Part shown: positions 34,836-43,346 of the stretch, piece by piece
Layout: each line of letters opens with the position of its first letter
Numbering within the stretch: the first letter of the stretch is position 1
Assembly (NCBI RefSeq): GCF_031846585.1
Contig: NZ_JAVRHK010000001.1
Location: 372,001 to 436,000 of the forward strand
Length of the DNA: 64,000 bases
Direction of reading: 5' to 3'
Origin: Autumnicola musiva
Lineage (GTDB): Bacteria; Bacteroidota; Bacteroidia; Flavobacteriales; Flavobacteriaceae
Made by a program: the position numbers and the translations under genes
Notes under the pieces: generated by a model
What the model was told of the DNA's origin: nothing
What the model saw: only the letters and a program-made list of their open reading frames with translations
The model's database searches: none

Positions 34836-35231
34836 ATGCTGCGGAAAGGCTTTAAAGACGAAGAAGAACAAAAACGTAACGAGGTTTTTGATGATTTGCT
34901 GGAATGGGAAATGGTGCCTGACTTTTGGGAAAAGGAGCAGCGGAAAAAATTAAACAACCGGCTGAAGGAAAAATTTGATCTTGACCTGCAAAAATTAGAA
35001 AAATCGGCACCAAAGGAAGTGGTTAAAATATTAAAAGAAAAGGAATTCAGCCCTTCAAACTTTGAAAAACTGGGAGATCTTTTTCTTAAATTAAGTGAAG
35101 TGGAACCGGTGGAACTTGAAAGTTCACTTGCACAAAAAGCCTTGGTACTCTACGAGTATTCCCAACAGGAAAGCAAAATATTTTCTTTCTCCCTTATTCA
35201 GAAAATAAACGAAGCTAAATCTTTAATTTAA
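34836..35231 (+). CDS. Uncharacterised protein inside the haem operon
   Basis: A 131-residue, highly charged (Lys/Glu-rich) helical protein with no signal peptide, no membrane segment and no Cys. No family is recognised. It starts 5 nt after hemE and its stop shares a base with the hemF start (TAATG), so it is firmly embedded in the operon. A soluble accessory or regulatory role in porphyrin synthesis is possible, but nothing in the sequence says what. Confidence 0.75.
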   Translation: MLRKGFKDEEEQKRNEVFDDLLEWEMVPDFWEKEQRKKLNNRLKEKFDLDLQKLEKSAPKEVVKILKEKEFSPSNFEKLGDLFLKLSEVEPVELESSLAQKALVLYEYSQQESKIFSFSLIQKINEAKSLI

Positions 35232-36133
35232 TGAAGGAAAAGTTCTATAATTATATTGAAAACCTGCAGGATTCTATTACTTCAAAAATTCAGGAGATAG
35301 ATGGAAAAACTAGGTTTCAGGAGGACGTTTGGAAACGTGCTGAAGGTGGTGGCGGAAAAACAAGAGTGATAGAAAACGGCGCTGTTTTTGAAAAAGGCGG
35401 CGTAAATATTTCTGCAGTTCACGGGCCACTTGCTCCCGCCATGCAAAAATATTTCAGTGTTGGAGAGGTCGATTTTTTTGCCTGCGGGCTCAGCCTAGTT
35501 CTGCATCCAAAAAATCCTATGGTACCCACTGTACACGCAAACTGGCGCTATTTTGAAATGTACGATAAAGATGGAAATACCCTAGACCAGTGGTTTGGTG
35601 GCGGTCAGGATCTTACTCCATATTATCTTTTTGAAGAAGATGCGGGGCATTTTCATCAGATTTGTAAAAATGCCTGTGACAAAGCGAATCCTAAATTCTA
35701 TCCGGAGTACAAGAAAAAATGTGATGAATATTTTTGGAATTCCCATCGTGATGAAGCCCGTGGAATCGGCGGACTATTCTTTGATTACTGCAAAGCTTCC
35801 GAAGAAATGAGCATCGAAGACTGGTATAATTTTGTGACCGGAGTTGGAAATAGCTTTCTTGAAGCTTATGTGCCTATTGTTGAAAAACGAAAGGATTTAT
35901 CATATTCCCAGGAACAACGAAAATGGCAGGAAATACGCAGGGGACGATATGTGGAATTTAACCTGGTGCATGATAAGGGCACTTTATTCGGATTAAAAAC
36001 CAACGGAAGGATTGAAAGTATTTTAATGAGCCTGCCGCCACACGTACAATGGATTTACGATCATCACCCGGAGCCGGGAAGCGAAGAGGAGAAACTGGTA
36101 AAAGTGCTGATGGAACCAAAGGAATGGGTGTAA
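35231..36133 (+). CDS. hemF: Oxygen-dependent coproporphyrinogen III oxidase
   Basis: A 300-residue aerobic enzyme. Diagnostic segments are GGGGKTRVIENGAVFEKGGV (20 residues), HANWRYFE, WFGGGQDLTPYY, GIGGLFFDY and RRGRYVEFNLVHDKGT. Use of HemF (oxygen-dependent) rather than HemN fits an aerobic lifestyle. It is coupled to the preceding unknown gene. Confidence 0.96.
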   Translation: MKEKFYNYIENLQDSITSKIQEIDGKTRFQEDVWKRAEGGGGKTRVIENGAVFEKGGVNISAVHGPLAPAMQKYFSVGEVDFFACGLSLVLHPKNPMVPTVHANWRYFEMYDKDGNTLDQWFGGGQDLTPYYLFEEDAGHFHQICKNACDKANPKFYPEYKKKCDEYFWNSHRDEARGIGGLFFDYCKASEEMSIEDWYNFVTGVGNSFLEAYVPIVEKRKDLSYSQEQRKWQEIRRGRYVEFNLVHDKGTLFGLKTNGRIESILMSLPPHVQWIYDHHPEPGSEEEKLVKVLMEPKEWV

Positions 36134-36141
36134 ATCGACTT

Positions 36142-36166
36142 TAGAAGTTAGACGCTAGAAGTTAGA
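36142..36166. repeat. Short direct repeat between hemF and hemB
   Basis: TAGAAGTTAGA occurs at 36142-36152 and 36156-36166, a 14-bp period. The 100-bp gap holds nothing else recognisable. Confidence 0.55.
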
Positions 36167-36233
36167 ATTACATGTCCCACAGCTTTTAAACAAATTCAAA
36201 AAACTTAAAGCCTGAAGCTTATAACTTACAACT

Positions 36234-37217
36234 ATGTTAATACGAAACCGAAGACTAAGAACCGGAGAAGCCATAAGAAGCCTGGTAAGGGAAATCGCTA
36301 TAACCCCTAATGATTTTATTGTTCCGCTTTTTGTGGTGGAAGGGAAAAATGTGAAGGAAGAAATTGCCTCTATGCCGAATTATTACAGGCTGAGCCTGGA
36401 TTTGCTGGAAAAAGAGGTGATAGAATTGTGGAATCTGGGACTAAAATCTGTTCTTCTTTTTGTAAAAGTTCCTGAAACCTTAAAAGATAATGCGGGCACC
36501 GAAGCCTTAAATCCTGATGGCCTCATGCAACGGGCAGTGAAAACTGTAAAAAATGCCGTTCCTGAAATGCTGGTGATGACCGATGTTGCCCTGGATCCTT
36601 ATTCCTCTTTCGGCCATGACGGGATTGTTTCTGAAGGGAAAATTCTAAATGATGATTCTGCCGCCGTATTAGCTGAAATGTCTCTTTCACATGCCAAGGC
36701 CGGCGCCGATTTTGTGGCGCCCAGCGATATGATGGATGGTCGCATTTTCGAGATGCGTAGTTTACTGGAAGATGAAGGTTTCTATGACACCGGAATTATG
36801 AGTTACAGCGCGAAATTTGCTTCGGCCTTCTACGGTCCGTTTCGTGATGCACTGGATTCCGCTCCCGTGGATGCACAGGATATTCCGAAGGATAAAAAAA
36901 CCTACCAGATGGATCCCGCCAATCGTGATGAAGCGGTAAAGGAAACCCTTATAGACATCCAGGAAGGTGCAGATATTGTGATGGTAAAACCGGGACTATG
37001 CTATCTTGATATTGTTCGTGATATAAAAAATGCCGTAAATGTTCCCATAGCCGTTTACCAGGTTAGCGGGGAATATGCCATGATAAAAGCCGCTGCTGAA
37101 AAAGGCTGGCTGGACCATGATGCCGTAATGATGGAACAATTAACTGCCATTAAACGCGCCGGTGCCAATATGATCGCCACTTACTTTGCCAAAGATGCGG
37201 TGAAACTTATTTCCTGA
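36234..37217 (+). CDS. hemB: Delta-aminolevulinic acid dehydratase (porphobilinogen synthase)
   Basis: A 327-residue TIM-barrel enzyme condensing two 5-aminolevulinates. Schiff-base lysines lie in MSYSAKFASAFYGP and VMVKPGLCYLDI. The usual active-site zinc cysteines are replaced: the segment reads TDVALDPYSSFGHDG, with Ala/Asp in place of Cys, indicating a magnesium-type, zinc-independent enzyme. It is the last gene of the hem operon, with a strong terminator behind it. Confidence 0.95.
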   Translation: MLIRNRRLRTGEAIRSLVREIAITPNDFIVPLFVVEGKNVKEEIASMPNYYRLSLDLLEKEVIELWNLGLKSVLLFVKVPETLKDNAGTEALNPDGLMQRAVKTVKNAVPEMLVMTDVALDPYSSFGHDGIVSEGKILNDDSAAVLAEMSLSHAKAGADFVAPSDMMDGRIFEMRSLLEDEGFYDTGIMSYSAKFASAFYGPFRDALDSAPVDAQDIPKDKKTYQMDPANRDEAVKETLIDIQEGADIVMVKPGLCYLDIVRDIKNAVNVPIAVYQVSGEYAMIKAAAEKGWLDHDAVMMEQLTAIKRAGANMIATYFAKDAVKLIS

Positions 37218-37293
37218 AATAAAAACTAAAAAATCAAGGCTGTTAACAGGCAGAACCATCAAACTGGGAAAACTTCAGGATGATGAGATTCTT

Positions 37294-37312
37294 GCTGTTA
37301 ACAGCTTTTTTT
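37294..37312 (+). terminator. Terminator of the hem operon
   Basis: GCTGTTAACAGC (37294-37305) is a perfect palindrome followed by seven Ts. A second copy of CTGTTAACAG at 37240-37249 could pair with it in a longer alternative stem. Confidence 0.75.
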
Positions 37313-37360
37313 ATATTGAAAAATTAAGACTCCGCCTGAACAACGGATTCACTTTCTGCG

Positions 37361-37368
37361 TACATTTG
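37361..37368 (+). promoter_or_regulatory. -7 box adjoining a GTG start
   Basis: TACATTTG matches TAnnTTTG and ends 4 nt before GTG 37373, predicting a leaderless transcript. Confidence 0.45.
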
Positions 37369-37372
37369 TATC

Positions 37373-37726
37373 GTGAAATTCAACAGGTTAAATAGTCTGC
37401 TTCCCTTTTTGCTGATATTGCTTTACAGCAATTTCAGTCATGCTACTATTACCCTGCCGCCGGCTTCTGAAGATCTTAATTCCCGGAATTATGATTATTT
37501 ACAGGCCGATCAAAACCGTAGCGCTGTTTTTCCTGCAGAAAACTTACGGGAAGGCGGTTTTCAGTTTACTGAAGAATTTACTACGGGAGCAGTATCCCTT
37601 CTTCAGGAATATCATTATAGTTTACTTAGCGCTGCAATTTCAAACGAAGCTGATTCCTGGATTTACCAGCTCAATTTCCGCAATCTTCTTGAACTTCAAA
37701 TTTTTCCATTCAATTTCTTTTGGTGA
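37373..37726 (+). CDS. Hypothetical small secreted protein
   Basis: A 117-residue protein with a GTG start and a clear signal peptide (about 1-24, LLPFLLILLYSNFSHA). The mature part is Asn/Gln/Tyr-rich with no recognised domain and ends FNFFW. Codon use resembles the neighbours and a -7 box abuts the start, so it looks real. No function is proposed. Confidence 0.6.
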   Translation: MKFNRLNSLLPFLLILLYSNFSHATITLPPASEDLNSRNYDYLQADQNRSAVFPAENLREGGFQFTEEFTTGAVSLLQEYHYSLLSAAISNEADSWIYQLNFRNLLELQIFPFNFFW

Positions 37727-37862
37727 AATACGGGAACTAAACCCGTTTAAAATGACGTATGGCAATCTTGCAGGCAACCCGAAAACCTGAATCAGCTTTT
37801 TAAATCCAAAGCTGCAGTTTTCACTGCCCTGCAAATAAATTTCACTCTAAAAAAGTTAAAAA

Positions 37863-38351
37863 ATGGACACACCATCATTAATAATAGGCAGCGTATTGCT
37901 GCTGCTATTCGTAGGCCCAATTCTGTACGCTATCTGGATGCAGAATCACAAAGAAAGAAAACAATTAAGAAAGTTAAATGAAATAGGTTCCGGGCAGAAC
38001 CTGAAATTCGATTATACTGAAATTTCCAATTCACTGCTCCTGGGACTTGATGCCCAGACCAAAAAACTGGTAGTAATTGAGCCAGGCAATAATATGCAGT
38101 TTAATATCATAGATCTTAACAAGATTGGTAACAGCAAAATCCTTAAAAAGGCCGTCCCCAATCCCGACAGATCTAAAGGCCGTGAAAGAATTATTCAGAT
38201 AAGTCTGGAACTATTGGAAAACCATGGAAAGAATAAAGCTACTGAAATTCTTTTTTATGATGAAGATGGAAATGATGGCGCCGATATGTCTACCAGGCTT
38301 TTTGTTGCTGAAAAATGGGATAAGCTAATCCATACCAGTCTTTCAGCATAA
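37863..38351 (+). CDS. Hypothetical membrane-anchored protein
   Basis: A 162-residue protein with one N-terminal transmembrane helix (about 6-26, IIGSVLLLLFVGPILYAIWM) and a cytoplasmic domain (FDYTEISNSLLLGLDAQTKK, VVIEPGNNMQFNIIDL). No family is recognised beyond similarity in style to conserved Bacteroidota hypotheticals. It is a single gene ending in a strong terminator. Confidence 0.75.
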   Translation: MDTPSLIIGSVLLLLFVGPILYAIWMQNHKERKQLRKLNEIGSGQNLKFDYTEISNSLLLGLDAQTKKLVVIEPGNNMQFNIIDLNKIGNSKILKKAVPNPDRSKGRERIIQISLELLENHGKNKATEILFYDEDGNDGADMSTRLFVAEKWDKLIHTSLSA

Positions 38352-38432
38352 AATATTTTCAATTTTAAAGAAGGTAGATTCCCCGGCATCTATTCCTGTT
38401 AAAGTTTTTCCCCACTGCAACGTTATTTATAT

Positions 38433-38461
38433 AGCTGCCATTCCTTTAAAGGGTGGCAGCT
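38433..38461 (+). terminator. Rho-independent terminator
   Basis: AGCTGCCA (38433-38440) and TGGCAGCT (38454-38461) pair perfectly around a 13-nt loop, followed by TTTATTTTATT. It serves the 37863 gene. Confidence 0.8.
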
Positions 38462-38511
38462 TTTATTTTATTATTTCTTTGGAACAATTGCATTGATAAA
38501 TACTTAAATTA

Positions 38512-39633
38512 GTGGCTAAAATTATAAGATCCACTATGGGATTACTCCTCATTTTTGCAGTTCTGTCTATTTTCTTTTCCTTTATGTGTTCTATTTTGGA
38601 AGCTGCACTGCTAAGTTTTACACCATCCTATATCCAGATAAAAATTAAAGAGGGCAAATCCTACGCCCTCACATTATCAAATTATAAACAGGATATAGAT
38701 AAGCCTCTTATCGCTATTCTTACCATTAATACGGTTGCCCACACAGTTGGAGCAATACTGGTTGGGGTACAGGCCGAAAAAACCTTTGGAGATGGTGGTA
38801 ATGCTGTTGGTGTGGTTTCAGCAATTATGACCATTGCCATTCTTATCCTTTCTGAAATTATTCCGAAGACCATAGGCGCAACTTACTGGAAATCGCTGGG
38901 CAATTTTACAGCAAGAGCTCTAAAAATTATGCTTTTCCCGCTTAGATATACCGGTATTTTATGGCTCATGATGCTTACCACACGTTTAATTGGAAAATCT
39001 GCCCATGTACATTCCATGAGCAAGGAAGAATTTGCCGCGATTACCGATGCTGCGGAAGAGGAAGGCGTTTTTGAAGAAAGTGAAACTACAGTAATCAAAA
39101 ACCTGCTGGTATTCAAATCGGTTAAAGCGAAAGATGTAATGACGCCTTTTTCGGTGGCGGTTACCGAAGATGAAACAACCACCATTGAAGTATTTCATGA
39201 AAACCATAAGAACCTGAAGTTTTCAAGAATTCCTGTTTACACCGGAAAATCTAATAATATTACCGGATTTATTCTGAAGGATGATGTACTGGAGGAAATG
39301 ATTGATGAAAAAGGATCGGAACCGCTAAGCAGCCTGAAAAGGGAAATTTCAGTCACTAACTCCAATACTCCTATCCCCGAATTATTTGAAATTTTTGTCC
39401 AGAAGAGAACCCATATTTCCATGGTGGTAGATCAATTTGGCAATACCGTAGGGCTGGTTACCATGGAAGACATTATTGAAACGCTGCTGGGCCTTGAAAT
39501 AATGGACGAGAGCGATAATATAGAAGATATGCAGGTGCTTGCCCGTAAAAATTGGGAAAAGCGCGCGAAACGGCTCGGACTCATGCAACAGAAAGCTCAG
39601 GAAAAAGACGGGGATGAAAACAGCAATTCTTAA
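38512..39633 (+). CDS. CNNM/HlyC-CorC family membrane protein with CBS domains
   Basis: A 373-residue protein. The N-terminal DUF21/CNNM transmembrane domain (about 1-150, FSFMCSILEAALLSF; ILSEIIPKTIGATYWKS) is followed by a paired CBS domain (VMTPFSVAVTEDETTTIE; MVVDQFGNTVGLVTMEDIIE). The C-terminal CorC/HlyC domain of longer members is missing. Family members are linked to Mg/Co efflux or magnesium homeostasis. The start is GTG 38512 or ATG 38536. It overlaps the MGMT gene by 20 bp. Confidence 0.87.
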   Translation: MAKIIRSTMGLLLIFAVLSIFFSFMCSILEAALLSFTPSYIQIKIKEGKSYALTLSNYKQDIDKPLIAILTINTVAHTVGAILVGVQAEKTFGDGGNAVGVVSAIMTIAILILSEIIPKTIGATYWKSLGNFTARALKIMLFPLRYTGILWLMMLTTRLIGKSAHVHSMSKEEFAAITDAAEEEGVFEESETTVIKNLLVFKSVKAKDVMTPFSVAVTEDETTTIEVFHENHKNLKFSRIPVYTGKSNNITGFILKDDVLEEMIDEKGSEPLSSLKREISVTNSNTPIPELFEIFVQKRTHISMVVDQFGNTVGLVTMEDIIETLLGLEIMDESDNIEDMQVLARKNWEKRAKRLGLMQQKAQEKDGDENSNS

Positions 39634-40087
39634 AACTCCTCTCGGCTTAGCTGAAATTAAAGGCGATGAAGAGGGAATTTCAGAAATTAAAATCCTGGAA
39701 GAGCAAAAAGAAACTTCTGTAAATATTCCTGAAGTACTCGCTCCCGCCGTCCGTCAGTTAAATGAATATTTTGCAGGGCAACGCCAGCATTTTAGCCTGA
39801 AATTAAATCCTTCCGGAACCGAATTTCAGAAAAAAGTATGGAAGGCGCTACAGGCAATTTCTTTCGGAAAAACAATGTCTTACCTGGAATTATCGAAACA
39901 ACTAGGTGATATAAAGGCCATCCGGGCGGTAGCTTCAGCAAATGGAAAGAATCCGCTTTGGATTGTGGTTCCCTGCCATCGGGTAATTGGAAGCAACGGT
40001 TCTTTAACAGGATACGCGGGTGGCATTCACAGGAAAAAATGGCTGCTGGAGCACGAAAATCCTCCTGTACAACAATCGCTGTTTTAG
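39614..40087 (+). CDS. ogt: Methylated-DNA-protein-cysteine methyltransferase
   Basis: A 157-residue repair protein that removes O6-methyl groups from guanine by suicidal transfer to Cys121 (WIVVPCHRVIGSNG). The helix-turn-helix RAVASANGKNPL and GYAGG loop are present. ATG 39614 gives the family N-terminus (MKTAILKTPLG); longer in-frame starts lie deep in the preceding gene. It is coupled to the CNNM gene by a 20-bp overlap. Confidence 0.92.
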   Translation: MKTAILKTPLGLAEIKGDEEGISEIKILEEQKETSVNIPEVLAPAVRQLNEYFAGQRQHFSLKLNPSGTEFQKKVWKALQAISFGKTMSYLELSKQLGDIKAIRAVASANGKNPLWIVVPCHRVIGSNGSLTGYAGGIHRKKWLLEHENPPVQQSLF

Positions 40088-40099
40088 AATTTTAAAAGA

Positions 40100-41252
40100 A
40101 TGAAAAAAGTACTGAAAACTGGAGGTTTTATCATTGCATTTATTCTGCTTGCAATTTTACTTCTTAATTTGCTGGGGTACGGTTATTTGCTTCGGGGAAT
40201 CCAGGTGACTTATTTGCAGGGCCATAAAACCGCATATATTGATGATTATCCTGAATTTGAAAACAGGATAATTTCAGCTTCCTGTAAGCCCCAGGAGTGG
40301 CCCGAACATGAAATTTATAATAATGTTGAAGCCACTGAAGAATTGCAGGAATTAAATGAAGAATTAGGTACGGCCGCTTTCCTTATTATTAAAAATGACA
40401 GCATCTGGTTTGAAAAATACTACGGGGAATATGGGTCTGCTTCCAAAACAAACTCTTTTTCCATGGCCAAAAGTATTGTCTCGGCAATGCTGGGAAAAGC
40501 AATAATGGATGGTTATAAAAAACCTGTCGCAGCCTGTTTCCGATTTTTTCCCTCAGTTCGATTCCTCTTTAAAAGTTGGCGACCTTGCCTCTATGGCTTC
40601 CGGCCTAAACTGGAAAGAAGACTATTATAATCCCTTCGGAATGACTGCAAGGACTTATTTTGATGATAATATACGAGAACTTATCCTGGATCTGGAAGTG
40701 GTGGAAGAACCGGGAGAAGAATTTAAATACCTCAGCGGAAACATTCAGCTCCTGGGGATGGTCATCGAAAAAGCTACGGGAATGTCCCTTTCAAAATATT
40801 TGAGCCAAAGCTTCTGGCAACCTATGGGAATGAAGGATGATGCTTTATGGCAACTGGACAGCCGGCAAAGCGGTATGGAAAAAGCATATTGCTGCATCGC
40901 ATCCAATGCCAGAGATTTTGCCAGATTTGGCAAGCTTTATAAAAACTATGGCGATTGGAACGGAAGGCAGGTATTGGATTCAGGTTTTGTAGCCAGATCT
41001 ATTCATCCCCGGTTTAAAGATAGTCCGCAGTACGGCTACGGCTTCTGGCTTAGCAATTACAGGAATAAAGAGATTTTCTATATGCGCGGTATTCGTGGCC
41101 AGTATGTTATTGTTATTCCTGAAGATGACCTAATTATTGTACGACTTGGGCAGGATTTAATAAGAAAAGAAGAAGATGCTGTACATTCCCCAGATTTCTT
41201 TATGTATATTGATGAAGTATATCAAATGCTGAAGCGTGCTGGAAAAAATTAA
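40100..41252 (+). pseudogene. Serine hydrolase (beta-lactamase class C family), frameshifted
   Basis: Two overlapping frames together give one class C beta-lactamase-like protein of about 383 residues. The first frame (40100-40630) supplies an N-terminal membrane anchor (about 8-28) and the catalytic SxxK motif (FSMAKSIV). The second (to 41252) continues NLSQPVSDFFPQFDSSLKVG and holds YLSGN and a C-terminal HGxxG-like region (MRGIRGQYVIVIP). The switch falls in the run of six As at 40517-40522: removing one A restores a single frame. It may be a recent pseudogene, a sequencing error or, less likely, programmed slippage. Confidence 0.85.
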
Positions 41253-41946
41253 TCTGGAACATATTCTTTTCCTGGACATTGAAACTGTTCCGGAAGAAGA
41301 ATCTTTCCTGAATTTACCTGAAGAAAAGCAATTGCTTTGGGAAGAAAAAACCCGCTATCAATGCAGGGAAGAATTTACGGCAGCAGAATTTTATGAGCGC
41401 GCGGGCATCTGGGCAGAATTCGGAAAAATTATATGTATTTCTGTCGGGCATTTTAAGCTGAAAGAGAGCAAAAGAAGTTTTAGGACCACTACTTTTCATG
41501 GAAATGAAAAACAACTGCTTCAGGATTTTTCAGCATTATTAAATTCCCACTTCAACAAGCCGGAGCATATGCTGTGTGCCCATAATGGTAAGGAATTCGA
41601 CTTCCCTTATATCGCCAGGAGAATGATTATAAATGATATTCCCATACCTCAAAAGCTGCATCTTTCAGGAAAAAAACCCTGGGAAGTACCTCATCTGGAT
41701 ACTCTGGAACTGTGGAAATTCGGGGATTATAAGCATTTTACTTCACTAAAACTGCTTACAAACATTCTGGAAATCCCTTCCCCTAAAAACGATATAAATG
41801 GAAGTGAAGTTAGAAAGTGTTATTATAACAATGAAATACCGCGGATAATTACATACTGCGAAAAAGATGTAATAGCCATTGCCCAAATTGTGCTGAAATT
41901 CCGCCGTGAAAGCTTACTTTCTGCTGAAGAAATTATAAGTGTATAA
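41236..41946 (+). CDS. PolB-like DEDD 3'-5' exonuclease (RNase H fold)
   Basis: A 236-residue protein of the predicted PolB-associated exonuclease group. The DEDDy residues are visible: FLDIETVP (Asp, Glu), CAHNGKEFDFPYIARRM (Asp) and ITYCEKDVIAIAQI (Tyr...Asp). It probably degrades single-stranded DNA or RNA 3' ends; its role is undefined. A GTG start (41236) overlaps the preceding gene by 17 bp. Confidence 0.85.
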   Translation: MLEKINLEHILFLDIETVPEEESFLNLPEEKQLLWEEKTRYQCREEFTAAEFYERAGIWAEFGKIICISVGHFKLKESKRSFRTTTFHGNEKQLLQDFSALLNSHFNKPEHMLCAHNGKEFDFPYIARRMIINDIPIPQKLHLSGKKPWEVPHLDTLELWKFGDYKHFTSLKLLTNILEIPSPKNDINGSEVRKCYYNNEIPRIITYCEKDVIAIAQIVLKFRRESLLSAEEIISV

Positions 41947-42286
41947 TCTCCTCATATTTAGCAAAACAACTTAAGCAAAACAACCAAAAAAGGCAGTGGC
42001 CGATGCCGGTTGGCATGAGTATTTTTCACAGGTGAATGCGAGAGGACAAATTATTCCGCTTAATGAAACATTGAATTCTTAATTACACTTAAACCCCATA
42101 CCACCGCTATTAATGGTTAAAAGTTTCTCATGGTTAAGCGCGGTATTCTGAACATGCACATGCTTACAGGAAAAAATTGAATTCAAATCTCCACATGTAG
42201 ATCACCAGAAACACGTTACGTTAGATCCTGAAATAAGTTCAGGATGACTAAAACAGGCCTTTTGATATCTTCGGCTATTTTATAAT
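41947..42286. other. 340-bp gap: orphan C-terminal fragment and a REP-like palindrome
   Basis: No intact gene lies here. An open stretch 41975-42082 (plus strand) has no start codon and reads AKQPKKAVADAGWHEYFSQV, then NARGQIIPLNETLNS and a stop. It looks like the surviving tail of a lost gene; the origin is not identified. At 42225-42245, ATCCTGAA and TTCAGGAT pair perfectly around ATAAG, inside a sequence like the dispersed repeat GATCCTGAAA...TTCAGGATGAC of many genomes. The rest shows nothing. Confidence 0.45.
42225..42245. repeat. REP-like palindrome
   Basis: ATCCTGAA-ATAAG-TTCAGGAT has perfect 8-bp arms. It resembles a palindrome dispersed in intergenic DNA of many bacteria. Confidence 0.6.
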
Positions 42287-42940
42287 TTAAAGCTGCATTT
42301 CGGGAATTTCTCCCTCAACTATCAGTTTACCTTCCGTGGCTTTTTGTATTTCTTCCACAGAAACTCCCGGAGCTCTTTCCAGCAATTTAAAACCTTCTTT
42401 AGTTACTTCTATTACCGCCAGGTTGGTCACAATTTTGGTTACACAGCCCACACCGGTGAGCGGAAGGCTGCAACGTTTCAGCAATTTAGATTCTCCTGCC
42501 CTGTTGGTATGCATCATGGCTACAATAATATTTTCTGCGGAAGCCACTAAATCCATAGCCCCGCCCATACCTTTTACCATTTTCCCCGGAATTTTCCAAT
42601 TGGCAATATCTCCGTTTTCGGCTACTTCCATAGCGCCCAGAATGGTTAAATCTACATGTTGCCCCCGTATCATCCCGAAGCTGATAGCGGAATCAAAAAA
42701 ACTTGCACCGGGCAGTGCGGTAATGGTTTGTTTCCCGGCATTAATCAGATCTGCATCCTCGGTACCTTCAACAGGAAAAGGCCCCATGCCCAATATTCCG
42801 TTTTCACTCTGGAATTCCACTTCAATATCATCCCTCACATAATTGGCTACCAGGGTAGGAATCCCTATCCCAAGATTTACATAATATCCGTCCTTAACTT
42901 CCTTTGCGATTCGCTTTGCGATTCCTTCTTTATCTAACAT
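42287..42940 (-). CDS. scoB: 3-oxoacid CoA-transferase subunit B
   Basis: A 217-residue beta subunit. GIGIPTLVANYV is followed by the catalytic-Glu segment SENGILGMGP, then DLTILGAMEVAENGD and GMGGAMDLV. With subunit A it moves CoA between succinyl-CoA and acetoacetate, allowing ketone-body or branched-chain degradation products to be used. It is separated from scoA by a four-helix-bundle gene on the same strand. Confidence 0.93.
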   Translation of the reverse strand: MLDKEGIAKRIAKEVKDGYYVNLGIGIPTLVANYVRDDIEVEFQSENGILGMGPFPVEGTEDADLINAGKQTITALPGASFFDSAISFGMIRGQHVDLTILGAMEVAENGDIANWKIPGKMVKGMGGAMDLVASAENIIVAMMHTNRAGESKLLKRCSLPLTGVGCVTKIVTNLAVIEVTKEGFKLLERAPGVSVEEIQKATEGKLIVEGEIPEMQL

Positions 42941-42973
42941 GTTCTTTTTCTAATTAGGAGATTTGAAAATGTG

Positions 42974-43315
42974 TCAATTTGCTGATTTCTTTTTACTACT
43001 GGAAATTATTTTAGATAGAATGGGAGTGATAGATTTCAACTGGTCGAACAATAACTGATTTGGGCCAGGGTAATATTCAGATTTTTCGCAGAGCAGCAGC
43101 CAGTACAAAACTTCGTCAGCTTCTTTTGCACCTATTTTGCACTTATGAATAAAATCTGCTCTACTTTCAGCATTTTGTGCTTCATGTACATTAGCACCAA
43201 TAGAAGTTCCACTTCTAAAAACCTGGGAAGCCATTTCATATTTATTACGTTCTCTCAACTTTTCGGAAAACTCAAAACTTACTTTTAAAATAATATTTTC
43301 CTTAGCTGGATTCAT
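42974..43315 (-). CDS. Four helix bundle protein (23S rRNA IVP family)
   Basis: A 113-residue all-helical protein of the S23/IVP family (KYEMASQVFRSGTSIGANVH, EAQNAESRADFIHKCKIGAKE). Such genes were first seen inside 23S rRNA intervening sequences but are common as stand-alone insertions near sugar or envelope genes; their function is unknown. ATG 43315 is chosen over GTG 43321. It is inserted between scoA and scoB, normally adjacent genes, which points to acquisition. Confidence 0.85.
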   Translation of the reverse strand: MNPAKENIILKVSFEFSEKLRERNKYEMASQVFRSGTSIGANVHEAQNAESRADFIHKCKIGAKEADEVLYWLLLCEKSEYYPGPNQLLFDQLKSITPILSKIISSSKKKSAN

Positions 43316-43346
43316 CTTCACATTAACACATTAATTAATTTTCACA

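Noticed and set aside
36142..36166. Possible CRISPR-like array
   Set aside because: Only two 11-bp copies with a 3-bp spacer and no cas genes.
37640..37834. 64-codon minus-strand frame overlapping the small secreted-protein gene
   Set aside because: No signal peptide, domain or promoter; the plus-strand gene has all the coding signs.
41975..42082. TnpB/transposase remnant
   Set aside because: The ADAGWxxYF pattern vaguely resembles part of IS200/IS605 TnpB, but the following residues do not fit, so no mobile element is called.
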